Positions 50,456 to 59,674 of a stretch of 64,000 nucleotides of DNA are shown here, in pieces. Numbering within the stretch: position 1 is the stretch's first letter; each line of letters starts with the position of its first letter. Below the pieces are notes generated by a model. It worked only from the letters and a program-made list of their open reading frames with translations, was not told the DNA's origin and did no database searches. Location of the stretch: assembly GCF_900112035.1 (NCBI RefSeq), contig NZ_FOKC01000001.1, positions 558,001 to 622,000 on the forward strand, written 5' to 3'. This DNA is from Nocardioides alpinus. GTDB taxonomy: Bacteria > Actinomycetota > Actinomycetes > Propionibacteriales > Nocardioidaceae. The position numbers were made by a program, and so were the translations under genes.

Positions 50456-50481
50456 CCCCGCCCGATCCAGCCCGGGCGGGG
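50456..50481 (+). terminator. Intrinsic terminator
   Basis: CCCCGCCC and GGGCGGGG pair around a ten-base loop and are followed by TTTCGTCGTT. It ends the small CSCG gene and possibly the LysR gene from the other side. Confidence 0.85.
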
Positions 50482-50514
50482 TTTCGTCGTTCCCGGGACC
50501 GGCCGGGGCAGCTC

Positions 50515-51387
50515 CTAGTCGTCCCAGCCCTGGCCGCGGACGAAGTCGACGAGCCGCTGCGCCGGCGGGGCCAGGGGCCGGTCCGTGCGCCAGGTGAGGC
50601 CGATCGTGCGCGTGGCACCGGGTGAGGAGAGCGCCAGCCCGACCGATCCCGACTGACCGGCGAACGCCTCGGGCACCACCGCGACGCCCAGCCCGGCCGC
50701 CACCAGGCCCTCGATGGTGGCCAGGTCGGCGCTCTCGAAGGAGATCGTCGGGCTGATGCCGGCATCAGCGAGCAGCCCGTCCACGAGCGCGCGGTGGGCG
50801 AAGCCGGCCGGGGTCGTGACCAGCTCGTCGTCGGCGAGCTCCGCGAGGCCGACCCGCTTGCGGTGGCGCAGTCGGTGACCCGGCGGCACCACGACCACCA
50901 GCCGCTCCCGGCGTACGGGCAACCAGGCGTGCCCCTCGGCCCGGTCCATGGTGAGGCCGAGCTCGACGACCCCGCGGTCGAGGTCTCGGTGGATGTGGTG
51001 GGTGGGCTCCTGGCTCAGCACGACCTTGATGCCGGGCGCCTGGGCGTGGAAGGCACGCAGCAACCGCGGCACGAGCGTGGTCGCCATCGAGTCGAGGAAC
51101 GCCAGCCGCACCATCCCGGAGTCCGGGTCGAGCCGGTGGGTCAGCGCCGCGACCAGGAGGTCGTGTCGAGCCACCAGGTCCCGGGCGGCCTCGATCACGA
51201 TCTCGCCCTCGGGGGTGGGACTCACCCCGGTGGGCAGCCGCTCGAATATCCGTACGCCCAGCTCGTCCTCGAGCCGCGCCAAGGCACGCGAGAGCGTGGG
51301 CTGGCTGGTGCCGATCGTCGCGGCGGCCTCGGTCACGTGGCCCGCGTCGCCCAGCTCCAGCAGCCAGGAGAGGTCGCGGATCAGCAC
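50515..51387 (-). CDS. LysR family transcriptional regulator
   Basis: A 290-residue activator/repressor. The N-terminal helix-turn-helix is LELGDAGHVTEAAATIGTSQ plus PTLSRALARLEDELGVRIF, and the rest is the two-lobed effector domain. A GTG at 51387 matches usual N termini (LIRDLSWLLELG) best; ATGs at 51411 and 51477 are alternatives. It is divergent from an MFS exporter and probably controls it. Confidence 0.92.
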   Translation of the reverse strand: MLIRDLSWLLELGDAGHVTEAAATIGTSQPTLSRALARLEDELGVRIFERLPTGVSPTPEGEIVIEAARDLVARHDLLVAALTHRLDPDSGMVRLAFLDSMATTLVPRLLRAFHAQAPGIKVVLSQEPTHHIHRDLDRGVVELGLTMDRAEGHAWLPVRRERLVVVVPPGHRLRHRKRVGLAELADDELVTTPAGFAHRALVDGLLADAGISPTISFESADLATIEGLVAAGLGVAVVPEAFAGQSGSVGLALSSPGATRTIGLTWRTDRPLAPPAQRLVDFVRGQGWDD

Positions 51388-51432
51388 GACGTGATCATAC
51401 GTCGTACGCATGGTTGCACGCCGTGATCGACA

Positions 51433-51446
51433 TTGGACGTATCCAA
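51433..51446. promoter_or_regulatory. Candidate LysR operator
   Basis: TTGGACGTATCCAA is a perfect palindrome 24 bases before the MFS start and 46 bases before the LysR start. It is a plausible LysR site. Confidence 0.5.
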
Positions 51447-51469
51447 CGCCAGAGCCCAGCATCGACCGG

Positions 51470-52726
51470 GTGAGCACCGTCGACCAGTCCTGCGCGCCTG
51501 CCTGCGCCGACCTCGAGCCGCACCGGCCGGGGAGCGACGGCTACCGCCGGATCATGGTCGCGATGTTCGCTGCCGGCATGGCGACCTTCGTGCTCCTCTA
51601 CGACGTCCAGGCGCTGCTCCCCGAGCTGGTCCGGGCCTTCGACATCTCGCCGACCCGCGGGACCCTCGCCCTCTCGCTGACCACGGCCGCACTGGCCGTC
51701 TCCCTGCTGGTCGCCGGTCCGCTGTCGGAGGTCGTGGGGCGCACCCGGCTGATCCACGTGGCGCTCTGGTCGTCGGGCGCGGTGGCGCTGGCGTGCGCGG
51801 TCGCGCCGACGTGGGAGACGCTGCTCGGCCTGCGGATGCTCCAGGGCATCACCCTGGCCGGTCTCCCCGCCGTGGCGACGGCCTACCTGCGCGAGGAGCT
51901 GCACCCCTCCGCCCACGGCCGCGCGTTCGGCCTCTACATCGGCGGCACGGCGCTCGGGGGCATGGCCGGCCGGTTGGTGACCGCGCCCGTCGCCGACCTC
52001 GCGGGCTGGCGGTGGGGGCTCGCCGCCGCAGCCGCCTTCGCCCTCGTCTGCGCAGCGCTCGTGGCCTGGCTCCTGCCCGCGTCGCGGCACTTCACCGCCC
52101 GCCCCGCTGGCGCCCGGGTGGCCCTGGGCCAGGCGCGGGCCGCAGTGCGTGACCGGGCCCTGGTCGCCCTCTACGTCCTCGGGGCGTGCGCGGTGGGCGC
52201 CCTGGTCGCGGTGCTGAACGCGCTCGGCTTCCGCCTCAGCGCAGCGCCGTACGACCTCTCCGTCGGCACCATCAGCCTGGTCTTCCTCGTCTACGCCCTC
52301 GGCAGCGTCAGCTCGGCCGTCTCCGGGCGCGTGGCCGACCGCATCGGGAGGCGGTCCACCATCCCCGCCGGCTGCGCGATCGCCCTGGCGGGGGTGCTCC
52401 TGACGCTGAGCGGCTCGCTCCCGTTCGTGGTCCTGGGTGTCGCCGCACTGACGATCGGCTTCTTCTGCATCCACGGGCTGGCGAGCGGCTGGGTCACTGC
52501 GCGGGCACACCTGGCGGGGGTGAGCACCGGGCAGGCCGCGGCGTTCTACCTCTTCGCCTACTACGTCGGCTCGTCGGTCTTCGGCAACCTCGGCAGCGCC
52601 GCCTGGAGCCACGCCGGGTGGCCGGGCGTCGTGGCGCTCGCCTCGGCGCTGCTGCTCACCGTGTCCGCGATGGTGGCCGTGCTCCGGCACACACCGGCGC
52701 TGGTCGAGCCCGCTCGGGTGGCCTGA
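51470..52726 (+). CDS. MFS transporter, YnfM-like
   Basis: A 418-residue twelve-helix major facilitator with the loop 2-3 signature variant GPLSEVVGRTRLI and loop 8-9 SGRVADRIGRRSTIP. It resembles arabinose/chloramphenicol-type exporters. The GTG at 51470 gives a short N terminus before the first helix; the ATG at 51410 would overlap the operator. Divergent to LysR. Confidence 0.92.
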   Translation: MSTVDQSCAPACADLEPHRPGSDGYRRIMVAMFAAGMATFVLLYDVQALLPELVRAFDISPTRGTLALSLTTAALAVSLLVAGPLSEVVGRTRLIHVALWSSGAVALACAVAPTWETLLGLRMLQGITLAGLPAVATAYLREELHPSAHGRAFGLYIGGTALGGMAGRLVTAPVADLAGWRWGLAAAAAFALVCAALVAWLLPASRHFTARPAGARVALGQARAAVRDRALVALYVLGACAVGALVAVLNALGFRLSAAPYDLSVGTISLVFLVYALGSVSSAVSGRVADRIGRRSTIPAGCAIALAGVLLTLSGSLPFVVLGVAALTIGFFCIHGLASGWVTARAHLAGVSTGQAAAFYLFAYYVGSSVFGNLGSAAWSHAGWPGVVALASALLLTVSAMVAVLRHTPALVEPARVA

Positions 52727-52735
52727 GGCGGACCG

Positions 52736-53347
52736 TCACCAGGCGCCGGGGAAGCGGTCCGAACCCGCGATCGCGAGCAGGCCGACCACGAGGGACGCCC
52801 CCAGAGCGATGAGCAGCGTCTGACCGAGGTAGCGGCGCCCCGGCACGACGAGCAGCGCGAGTCCGACCAGGGCGACCAGTGCCGGCAGCAGCCACACCGG
52901 CAGGAGCGTCGACAGTGCGAGGGTGACGAACGCGAGCACCCCTCCTCCGATCGCCGCCTGCCCGAGCGGCACCGGACGGGGGCCGCGCGGCAGCCCGACC
53001 TCGGTCACCGGACCCCCGGAGGCCAGCTGGTCGGGCGCCAGGACGCGCAGCAGCAGCACCACCGTGGCGGGGTCGGCCACCACGACGACGTCGCAGAAGC
53101 GGTCCTCCACGGCGTGACGGCGCACGAGCGCGTCGAGGCGGTGACCGCGGTCGACGTCGGGGAAGCGGACCGGCGCGAGGAGCACGTCGGGATGGGCGTC
53201 GCGACCGAGCCCCTGGACCACCTGCTTCGCCTCGGCGGTCGGCGCAGTGACGACGACGGCCGACGACCGTAGGTGCGCGCGCAGGCGCTCGACGTCGGCC
53301 GCACCCGCCTGCGTCGTGACCACGTGGATCCGCTGGTAGTCCGTCAC
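52736..53347 (-). CDS. Hypothetical membrane protein
   Basis: A 203-residue protein. The N-terminal half (about 1-110) has alternating strands and helices (RIHVVTTQAGAADVERLRAHL and RFCDVVVVADPATVVLLLRVL) and might be a soluble nucleotide or Rossmann-like domain. The C-terminal half has three membrane helices. I do not recognise the family. It is convergent with the MFS gene by nine bases. Confidence 0.72.
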   Translation of the reverse strand: MTDYQRIHVVTTQAGAADVERLRAHLRSSAVVVTAPTAEAKQVVQGLGRDAHPDVLLAPVRFPDVDRGHRLDALVRRHAVEDRFCDVVVVADPATVVLLLRVLAPDQLASGGPVTEVGLPRGPRPVPLGQAAIGGGVLAFVTLALSTLLPVWLLPALVALVGLALLVVPGRRYLGQTLLIALGASLVVGLLAIAGSDRFPGAW

Positions 53348-53373
53348 GCTCCGACGTTAGCGGGGATCCTGCA

Positions 53374-53410
53374 GGCAGGAGTCCGCGGCCGGCCGCCACG
53401 GACTCCTGCC
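53374..53410 (-). terminator. Terminator-like hairpin after the GH78 gene
   Basis: Perfect 12-bp stem GGCAGGAGTCCG/CGGACTCCTGCC with a GC-rich loop, eight bases past the rhamnosidase stop. The CAGGAGTC arm is shared with the hairpin after secDF. Confidence 0.65.
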
Positions 53411-53417
53411 CTCCCGC

Positions 53418-56400
53418 TCAGGTGACCCTGACGATGCGGGCCTTCGAGGTGGACCGGGCGACGAGGGTCGACCCGAGGTAGGTCGCGGTGATCCGGTGCT
53501 TGCCCACCCGGGCGATCCGCACCGTGACCACGGCCCTGCCCCCGCCGGCGACCTTGCGGAGCGAGACCCGCGTGACCACCTTGCCGTCGACGCGGACCAA
53601 CACCCTGCCGGTGACCTTCGCATCGGACCTCACGACGACGGTCACCTTGACCGGCTGCCCCTTCGCGACCCGCGTCCGGTGGGTGCGGACCGTCGTCCTG
53701 GAGTCCGCCCTCCCTGCCTGCGGCGGGTCAGTCGTGGGCGGGTCCGTCGTGGGCGGGGTCGTGGTCGGCACCTGGGTGACCGGTGCCGTCGCCGAGGACG
53801 TCGCCACGCCCGGCTCCTTGCCGGCCTTGGTCGCGGTCACGCGCACGGCGAGCCGGGCACCGAGGTCGGCCGCCGCCACGCCGTAGGACGTGCTCGTCGC
53901 TCCCGCGATCGGCACCCCGTCACGCAGCCACTGGTGGGCGAAGGACAGACCCTTGGTGTTCCACGATCCCGGGGTCGACGCCAGCGTCGCACCCACGACC
54001 GGTGTCCCGGTGACCTGCGGTGCCACGACGGCCGACACGGTGTCCACGTCGGCGAGCGTGACCGTCTCGCGTCGCATCGGCTCGGGGTTGCCCGCCACGT
54101 CGGTCGAGGCGAACTCCACGACGTGCGTCCCGAAGCCGGTGACGGTGAAGGGCTGGGCACCGGCCGTGGCCCAGGCACCGCCGTCGACCCGGTAGGCCGT
54201 GGTGGCCACGCCACTCGTGGCGTCGGTCGCGGCGAGCCTCAGGCTCGCGGTGTCCGCGTCCTCGACCCCTCCACCGCGGGTCACGGCCAGGCTGGTCTGC
54301 GGCGCCGTGGCGTCGATCCAGACCGGCAGCACACCCGCCGGCGAGACGTTGCCGGCGGCATCGGTGGCGCGATGGCCCACCTCGTGCTTCCCGTCGCCGC
54401 TCACCGCGACCGGCTCGGTGTACGCCGACCAGCCGGGGCCCTGCGAGATCTCGACCTCGGGAGCCTCGTCACGGCTGTCGAGGGCCTGCACCCCGACCGT
54501 GACGTCGGAGCGCCACCAGCCGTTGTCGCCCGCCCGACCGCTGGCGACGGTCGCGGAGACGTCGGGCGCCCGCTCGTCGTCGGTCACGCGCAGCACCCAC
54601 AGGTCCGCGATGGACGGGTCGAAGAAGCCGTCCTGGGCGCGGGTCCCGAGGCGGTACTCGTAGCGGACCCGCACCTTGCCGTCGGCGGCAGCAGCGAGCG
54701 CAGCAGGGTCGGTCACCGGGAAGTCGTAGACCTTTGAGCCCTCGCCACCCTCGGCACGCGGCAGCACGTGCTCGCGGACCAGGACGTCGTCGACGTAGAT
54801 GTCGTACTTCTTGGTGTAGGGACCGGAGTAGGTCTCGACGTTGCGCAGCACGAACGGCTGGCCCGCCGGCACCTGGACCTCCGCGGAGAACCACGAACCC
54901 GGCGTGCCCGAGTTGGAGTAGCGACGGGTCAGGCCGGCCTCGGTGTTGGTGCCGCTGGACGGCGACACCTGGAGGGCGTGCGCGCCCTCCGAGGCGGTGT
55001 TGCCGAAGTCGACGTAGTCGACGTAGCCGGTGGCCGGCGGCCGAGGCGTGGGCAGCGCGAGGGTCAGCTCCACGGTTCGCTCGGCCAGGGTCGCACCCGC
55101 CCGTCCCACGCGTACGTCGGCCGGGACCGGCTCGTTGCTCACGCGGTCGAGCGGCACGACGACCGGCACGGCCACCACGACCTGCTCGCCCGCTGCGACG
55201 CGGACGTCGGACGAGGGCGCCGTGCGCCACCCCAGGGGGAGCGTGAGCCCGACGTGCGCACGGACGTCGGCTGTCCCGGCGTTGGCGACGGGGACGGAGA
55301 CCACCGCGTGGTCGGCCGGGTCGACGGCGTCGGCCGCGATGGTGACCGCGCCGATGGTGAGACCGGAGGTCACCGTCGCCCATGCGGGCGTCGCCGCCGT
55401 GGCCGTGAACGGCTCACCCGAGAGGACGAGGTCCAGCGCCAGCGTCGCGGCGTACGTGCCCGGGTCGGCCTGCTTCGGGACGTCCAGCTCGAACGGCAGC
55501 TGGACGGATCCTCCGGCGGGAAGCGACGCGAGCGAGACGTTCGCCTCGCCGAGGCCGGCCGCGTCGACCGTGCCCTCGAGCGCGGTGATCGGCTCGTCCC
55601 CCGTGTTGGTCACCTCGACCGTCCCGGAGACGGTGGCGCCGGGGAGGGCGGCACCGTCGACGGGCGGCAGCGCGACGGAGACACCGACGGAGGCCAGGTA
55701 GGCGTTGACGAGCCGGGCCTCGATGGCCGCGACCCGGGTGTCGAGGTCGTCCTTGACCGGACCGGCGATCCCGGAGGTCGCCAACCAGGTGCGCAGGTCG
55801 CGGGCTCCGTCCCGTGCGGCGGCGAGCGCCGCGGTGACGTCGGCCTCGTCGCCGTCGATCCCGGCGAGCAGAGCTGCGTCCACGTCGGCACTGATCGCGT
55901 CGACCGCGGTGTCGAGCTGACCGCGCTCGGACGTGGTCAGGTCGCCGTCGTCGGCCAGGTCGGCGACGTGGGACCGCAGCGCCTCGAGGTCCCCGGCGAT
56001 CTCGCCGAGGGCGGCGTTGGAGGCCGCGGTGGCGAAGTCATAGCTGCCGGAGCCGACGGTCACGGTGACCGTGTCGCCGTCGTCCCGGACGTCGAGGACA
56101 CCGTCGACGTCGCCGAGCAGCTGCCCGCCCTCGGTGAGGGCGTACGCGTTCGCGGCGGGCAGCACGACCTCCGCCGTGGTGTTGACCGGGACCTGCGCCG
56201 TGAGCGAGAGCTCCTCGCCCCGCAGGGTCCAGTCGGTCGTGATCGGACCGTACGCCGAGTCGAAGGCGCCGGCGCCGTGGGTCAGCCCGCCCCCCATGAC
56301 GGGAGCGATGCGCGAGACCTTGTAGCCGGCCTCGAGGGCCTTGATCCCGCCGATGTTCTGGTACATCCAGTCGCCGACGGCGCCGTAGGCGTAGTGGTTG

Positions 56401-59306
56401 AAGGAGTTCATCTCGACGGGTCCGAACGAGCCGTCCGGCATGATCGAGTTCCAGCGCTCCCACATGGTGGTGGCGCCGTTCTCGATCTCGTAGCCCCAGG
56501 ACGGGTAGTCCTTGTGCAGGAGCATCGTGTAGGCGAGGTCGTCGCGGTCGATGCTGCTGAGGGCCGGCAGCAGCCACGGGGTGCCGAGGAAGCCGGTGGT
56601 CAGGTGGTTGTTGCTCGCGGCCAGCTTGGCCACGAACTGGTCGGCGACCTTCTGACGGAGGTCGGCGTCGGCGATCATGTCCATGCCGAGCGCCATCGCG
56701 TAGCCGGCCTGGCTGTTGCCCTGGATCGTGCCGGTGGACTGCACGAACTCGTCGACGAAGGCCGCGCGGACGGCGGTCGAGAGGTCGGCGTACTCCGCCG
56801 CGTCCTCGTCCTCGCCGATCGCCGCCGCCATCTCCGACAGCATCCGGGCGTCCTCGGCGTAGTACATGGTGCCGAGCACTCCGACGCTGGTCGGGTCGTC
56901 CAGGTTGAGCCAGTCCTCCCAGTGCCCGCGACCGGAGTCGATCAGGTCGGTGCCGGCACTGGTGCGCACGAAGCCGAGGAACTTCTCCATCGACGCGTAG
57001 TTCTCCCGCACGATCCGGCCGTCGTCCCAGGCCTTCCAGGTGGCGTAGGGCACCGTGATGGCGGCGTCGGACCAGCCGAGGCCCGAGCCGAAGTCCCCGG
57101 CGTTGGGCACCACCGGTGCGATGCCGGGGACGTTGCCGTCGGCGTAAGCGGCGTCGCGGAGGTCGGTCATCCACTTGCCCAGGAATCCGCGGGTGTCGGT
57201 GAGGTAGCTCGCGGTGGGTGCGAAGACGTTGATGTCACCCGTCCAGCCCAGCCGCTCGTCGCGGGCCGGGGTGTCGGTGGGGACCGAGAGGAAGTTGCCG
57301 CGCTGGCCCCAGGAGATGTTGCTCTGGAGCTGGTTCAGCATCGGGTCGGAGGTCACGAGCGTGCCGGTGTCGGCCAGGTCCGAGCCCCACACGACACCCG
57401 TGACGTCGGCGAGCGCCGGAGCGGCCGTCGTACCGGTGATCTCGAGGTAGCGGAACCCGTGCTGGGTGAACTTGGGCGTGTAGGTCGCCGTGCCGGTCGT
57501 CGCGAAGGTGTAGAAGTCGGTGACCTTCGCGGAGCGCATGTTGGCGGTGTAGAGCGACCCGTCGGGGTTGAGCTCCTCGCCGTAGCGGATCCGGACGGTC
57601 GCTCCGGCCTGGCCCTGCAGGGTCAGCCGGGCCACACCGACCATGTTCTGGCCGAGGTCGTAGACCTCCACGCCGGGGGCCGGGGTGGTGTGCGCCTGCG
57701 CAGCCAGCTCCTCGGTGACCCGCACCGGCTCGTCGGGCTGCGGCACCAGGCGCGCGGACGTGTTGGTGGCGATCGTGACCGGGTTCCAGCCGGCGTCGTC
57801 GAAGCCCGGCGCGTCCCAGCCGGGCTGCTCGGCGTTGGCGTCGTAGGTCTCGCCCTCGATGTTGTCGGCCTCCACGTAGGGGCCGAAGTGGCTCTTCCAC
57901 GTGTCGTCGGTCGTGACGACCTGCGACGTGCCGTCGGTGTAGTCGATGCGCAGCTGCGCGATCAGGCCCAGGCTGCTGCCGTAGTGGTTGAAGCCGAAGG
58001 ACGCGATCTTGCCCTTCCACCAGCCGTCGCCGAGCTCGGCGCCGAAGGCGTTCGCTCCGCTGCGAACCTGATCAGTCACGTCGTACGTCTGGTGCTGGAT
58101 CCGCTTGCGGTACTCGGTCCAGCCCGGCGCCAGGAACTGGTCGCCGACCTGCGCACCGTTGAGCCGCATCTCGTAGACGCCCTGCGCCGAGGCGTAGACT
58201 CGTGCCGACTCGATCGTCTTGCCGGGGTCGGTCGTGAACGAGGTCCGCAGGAGCGGCTTGTGGGAGTCGGGGGTGCGGTAGAGGACGTCCTGGCGCTCGG
58301 CGACGCGCAGGCCCGCGGAGGTCAGCCGGCCACCGGTGAACGGGTTGCCGGTGGTGAAGTCGGTGTCGAGCAGGACCTCACCGTTCTTGGCGGTCACCGT
58401 GACGGCCTTGATGTCGGCGGCCTCGTCGACGTTGCCCGCAGCCACGAAGTCCTGGCGGAAACCGACGAAGCCCTTGGTGAACGAGGTGTCGGTGCGCTGG
58501 TCGATCTGGGTGCCGTCGAGCAGCGTGGTGATCGTGCTGCCGTCGACCGTGACCGACAGGCGGTGCGTGCCGGTGAGCAGCTGGGTCGCGGTGATGCCCG
58601 GGATGGGCTTGTTGTCCAACAGCGAGTAGACGCCGTTCACCCGCTTGTGCGGGCGGAACCGGGGCGTTCCGTCAGCGGCGGAGATCTGCCACATGAGGGC
58701 GTTCTGGGTGCTCGCGGCGCGGACGAAGACGCCGACGGCCATGTCGGCGATGTCGAAGTCGATGTCGGCGGTGTAGTTGCCCCAGCGGTCGACCTCACCG
58801 GTCGCGGACTTGCCGATCCAGTCGCCCTGCCACTCCCCGGCGGTCAGGATGCCGGTCTCGAAGGAGGCCGGGGCGCTCCACTCGGAGGCCGCGTCGGTGG
58901 CGTCCCAGGTGCGGACCTGCCACACGTAGCGGGTCTGCGAGGCGAGCGCTGGACCGGCGTAGGCGACGTCCACCTGGCGGTCCGAGTCGACCTTGCCGGA
59001 GTCCCAGACGTCCGGCGAGGCGAGCGCGTCCTCGCTGATGGCGACGCGGACCTGGTACGCGTCCTGCACCACGCCGCGCGCGGTCGAGGCGGCGGTCCAT
59101 CCGAAGCTCGGCGCGTCACCGGGGATGCCGAGGGGGTCGACCCGGCCGTTGGTCTGCAGCCCGGACAGGCTGACGGCGGCGGCGGCGGCCGCCGAGGGTG
59201 CGGCCGCGGCCGGCGACGGCGCCATGGCGCCGAGTCCCCCGACGAGGGCCAGCGTCGCTAGCGCGGAGATCCCTCGCTGGGCGTACCGGGTCAGGACTGT
59301 GCTCAT
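53418..59306 (-). CDS. Secreted multidomain alpha-L-rhamnosidase (GH78)
   Basis: A 1962-residue exported enzyme that removes alpha-L-rhamnose from plant or microbial glycans. A signal peptide (to about 35) precedes an Fn3-like domain, a lectin-like inserted domain (about 130-330), and the N and D domains of GH78. The (alpha/alpha)6 catalytic domain is about 600-1010, with ARDERLGWTGD near residue 683 and TTMWERWNS near 949 carrying acidic active-site residues. After it come a helical spacer, NEW3-like modules, a CBM-like module (about 1410-1550), Ig-like modules, a TPP repeat linker and a final Ig-like domain. No LPXTG anchor is seen. The ATG at 59306 follows GGAGACGC. Confidence 0.93.
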   Translation of the reverse strand: MSTVLTRYAQRGISALATLALVGGLGAMAPSPAAAAPSAAAAAAVSLSGLQTNGRVDPLGIPGDAPSFGWTAASTARGVVQDAYQVRVAISEDALASPDVWDSGKVDSDRQVDVAYAGPALASQTRYVWQVRTWDATDAASEWSAPASFETGILTAGEWQGDWIGKSATGEVDRWGNYTADIDFDIADMAVGVFVRAASTQNALMWQISAADGTPRFRPHKRVNGVYSLLDNKPIPGITATQLLTGTHRLSVTVDGSTITTLLDGTQIDQRTDTSFTKGFVGFRQDFVAAGNVDEAADIKAVTVTAKNGEVLLDTDFTTGNPFTGGRLTSAGLRVAERQDVLYRTPDSHKPLLRTSFTTDPGKTIESARVYASAQGVYEMRLNGAQVGDQFLAPGWTEYRKRIQHQTYDVTDQVRSGANAFGAELGDGWWKGKIASFGFNHYGSSLGLIAQLRIDYTDGTSQVVTTDDTWKSHFGPYVEADNIEGETYDANAEQPGWDAPGFDDAGWNPVTIATNTSARLVPQPDEPVRVTEELAAQAHTTPAPGVEVYDLGQNMVGVARLTLQGQAGATVRIRYGEELNPDGSLYTANMRSAKVTDFYTFATTGTATYTPKFTQHGFRYLEITGTTAAPALADVTGVVWGSDLADTGTLVTSDPMLNQLQSNISWGQRGNFLSVPTDTPARDERLGWTGDINVFAPTASYLTDTRGFLGKWMTDLRDAAYADGNVPGIAPVVPNAGDFGSGLGWSDAAITVPYATWKAWDDGRIVRENYASMEKFLGFVRTSAGTDLIDSGRGHWEDWLNLDDPTSVGVLGTMYYAEDARMLSEMAAAIGEDEDAAEYADLSTAVRAAFVDEFVQSTGTIQGNSQAGYAMALGMDMIADADLRQKVADQFVAKLAASNNHLTTGFLGTPWLLPALSSIDRDDLAYTMLLHKDYPSWGYEIENGATTMWERWNSIMPDGSFGPVEMNSFNHYAYGAVGDWMYQNIGGIKALEAGYKVSRIAPVMGGGLTHGAGAFDSAYGPITTDWTLRGEELSLTAQVPVNTTAEVVLPAANAYALTEGGQLLGDVDGVLDVRDDGDTVTVTVGSGSYDFATAASNAALGEIAGDLEALRSHVADLADDGDLTTSERGQLDTAVDAISADVDAALLAGIDGDEADVTAALAAARDGARDLRTWLATSGIAGPVKDDLDTRVAAIEARLVNAYLASVGVSVALPPVDGAALPGATVSGTVEVTNTGDEPITALEGTVDAAGLGEANVSLASLPAGGSVQLPFELDVPKQADPGTYAATLALDLVLSGEPFTATAATPAWATVTSGLTIGAVTIAADAVDPADHAVVSVPVANAGTADVRAHVGLTLPLGWRTAPSSDVRVAAGEQVVVAVPVVVPLDRVSNEPVPADVRVGRAGATLAERTVELTLALPTPRPPATGYVDYVDFGNTASEGAHALQVSPSSGTNTEAGLTRRYSNSGTPGSWFSAEVQVPAGQPFVLRNVETYSGPYTKKYDIYVDDVLVREHVLPRAEGGEGSKVYDFPVTDPAALAAAADGKVRVRYEYRLGTRAQDGFFDPSIADLWVLRVTDDERAPDVSATVASGRAGDNGWWRSDVTVGVQALDSRDEAPEVEISQGPGWSAYTEPVAVSGDGKHEVGHRATDAAGNVSPAGVLPVWIDATAPQTSLAVTRGGGVEDADTASLRLAATDATSGVATTAYRVDGGAWATAGAQPFTVTGFGTHVVEFASTDVAGNPEPMRRETVTLADVDTVSAVVAPQVTGTPVVGATLASTPGSWNTKGLSFAHQWLRDGVPIAGATSTSYGVAAADLGARLAVRVTATKAGKEPGVATSSATAPVTQVPTTTPPTTDPPTTDPPQAGRADSRTTVRTHRTRVAKGQPVKVTVVVRSDAKVTGRVLVRVDGKVVTRVSLRKVAGGGRAVVTVRIARVGKHRITATYLGSTLVARSTSKARIVRVT

Positions 59307-59354
59307 GCGCGTCTCCAGGCTCACGGGTGCCGGCGTGATGCCGGTCACATCGGA

Positions 59355-59368
59355 TTGAACCGTTTCAC
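59355..59368. promoter_or_regulatory. LacI-type operator upstream of GH78
   Basis: TTGAACCGTTTCAC, with core TGAACCGTTTCA, fits the LacI-family pattern TGNAANCGNTTNCA around a central CG. It ends about 50 bases upstream of the ATG. The regulator is not in this window. Confidence 0.6.
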
Positions 59369-59470
59369 ACGCGCCATGTGGCTGTCTAGGTTCGTCCACG
59401 TAATTTCTGTTCTCACCTGTGAACAGACCGCTCATCGAGTCCCGCGGGCCGTCCCGCCATGGGCAGACGC

Positions 59471-59505
59471 AGAACGGGCCCGGATCAAGGATCCGGGCCC
59501 GTTCT
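59471..59505 (-). terminator. Terminator-like hairpin after tRNA-Ala
   Basis: Perfect 16-bp stem AGAACGGGCCCGGATC with a three-base loop, three bases past the tRNA 3' end. No T-run follows on the minus strand. Confidence 0.75.
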
Positions 59506-59507
59506 GG

Positions 59508-59583
59508 TGGTGGAGGTGAGGGGACTCGAACCCCTGGCCTTCTCGATGCGAACGAGACGCGCTACCAGCTGCGCCACACCCCC
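59508..59583 (-). tRNA. tRNA-Ala (anticodon CGC)
   Basis: A 76-base cloverleaf with CCA encoded. The acceptor stem is GGGGGTG/CACCTCC, which includes the G3-U70 wobble that identifies alanine tRNAs. The D arm is GGCGCAGCTGGTAGCGC, the anticodon loop TTCGCAT (anticodon at 59550-59548) in a TCTCG/CGAGA stem, and the T arm AGGGGTTCGAGTCCCCT. It reads GCG codons. Confidence 0.95.
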
Positions 59584-59674
59584 ACGCGCCTCTCGGCGCG
59601 ACGCCAAGATACACGAGGAGCACCGGCCGGATCGAATCGACCCGGGTCCCGGTCCGAGGGGAGGTGGAGGCGGC

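Noticed and set aside
54768..59261. A 1497-codon plus-strand open frame opposite the rhamnosidase
   Set aside because: It is the antisense shadow of a GC-rich gene; composition is Val/Gly/Asp/Arg-skewed with no domain, and the opposite strand has clear GH78 motifs.
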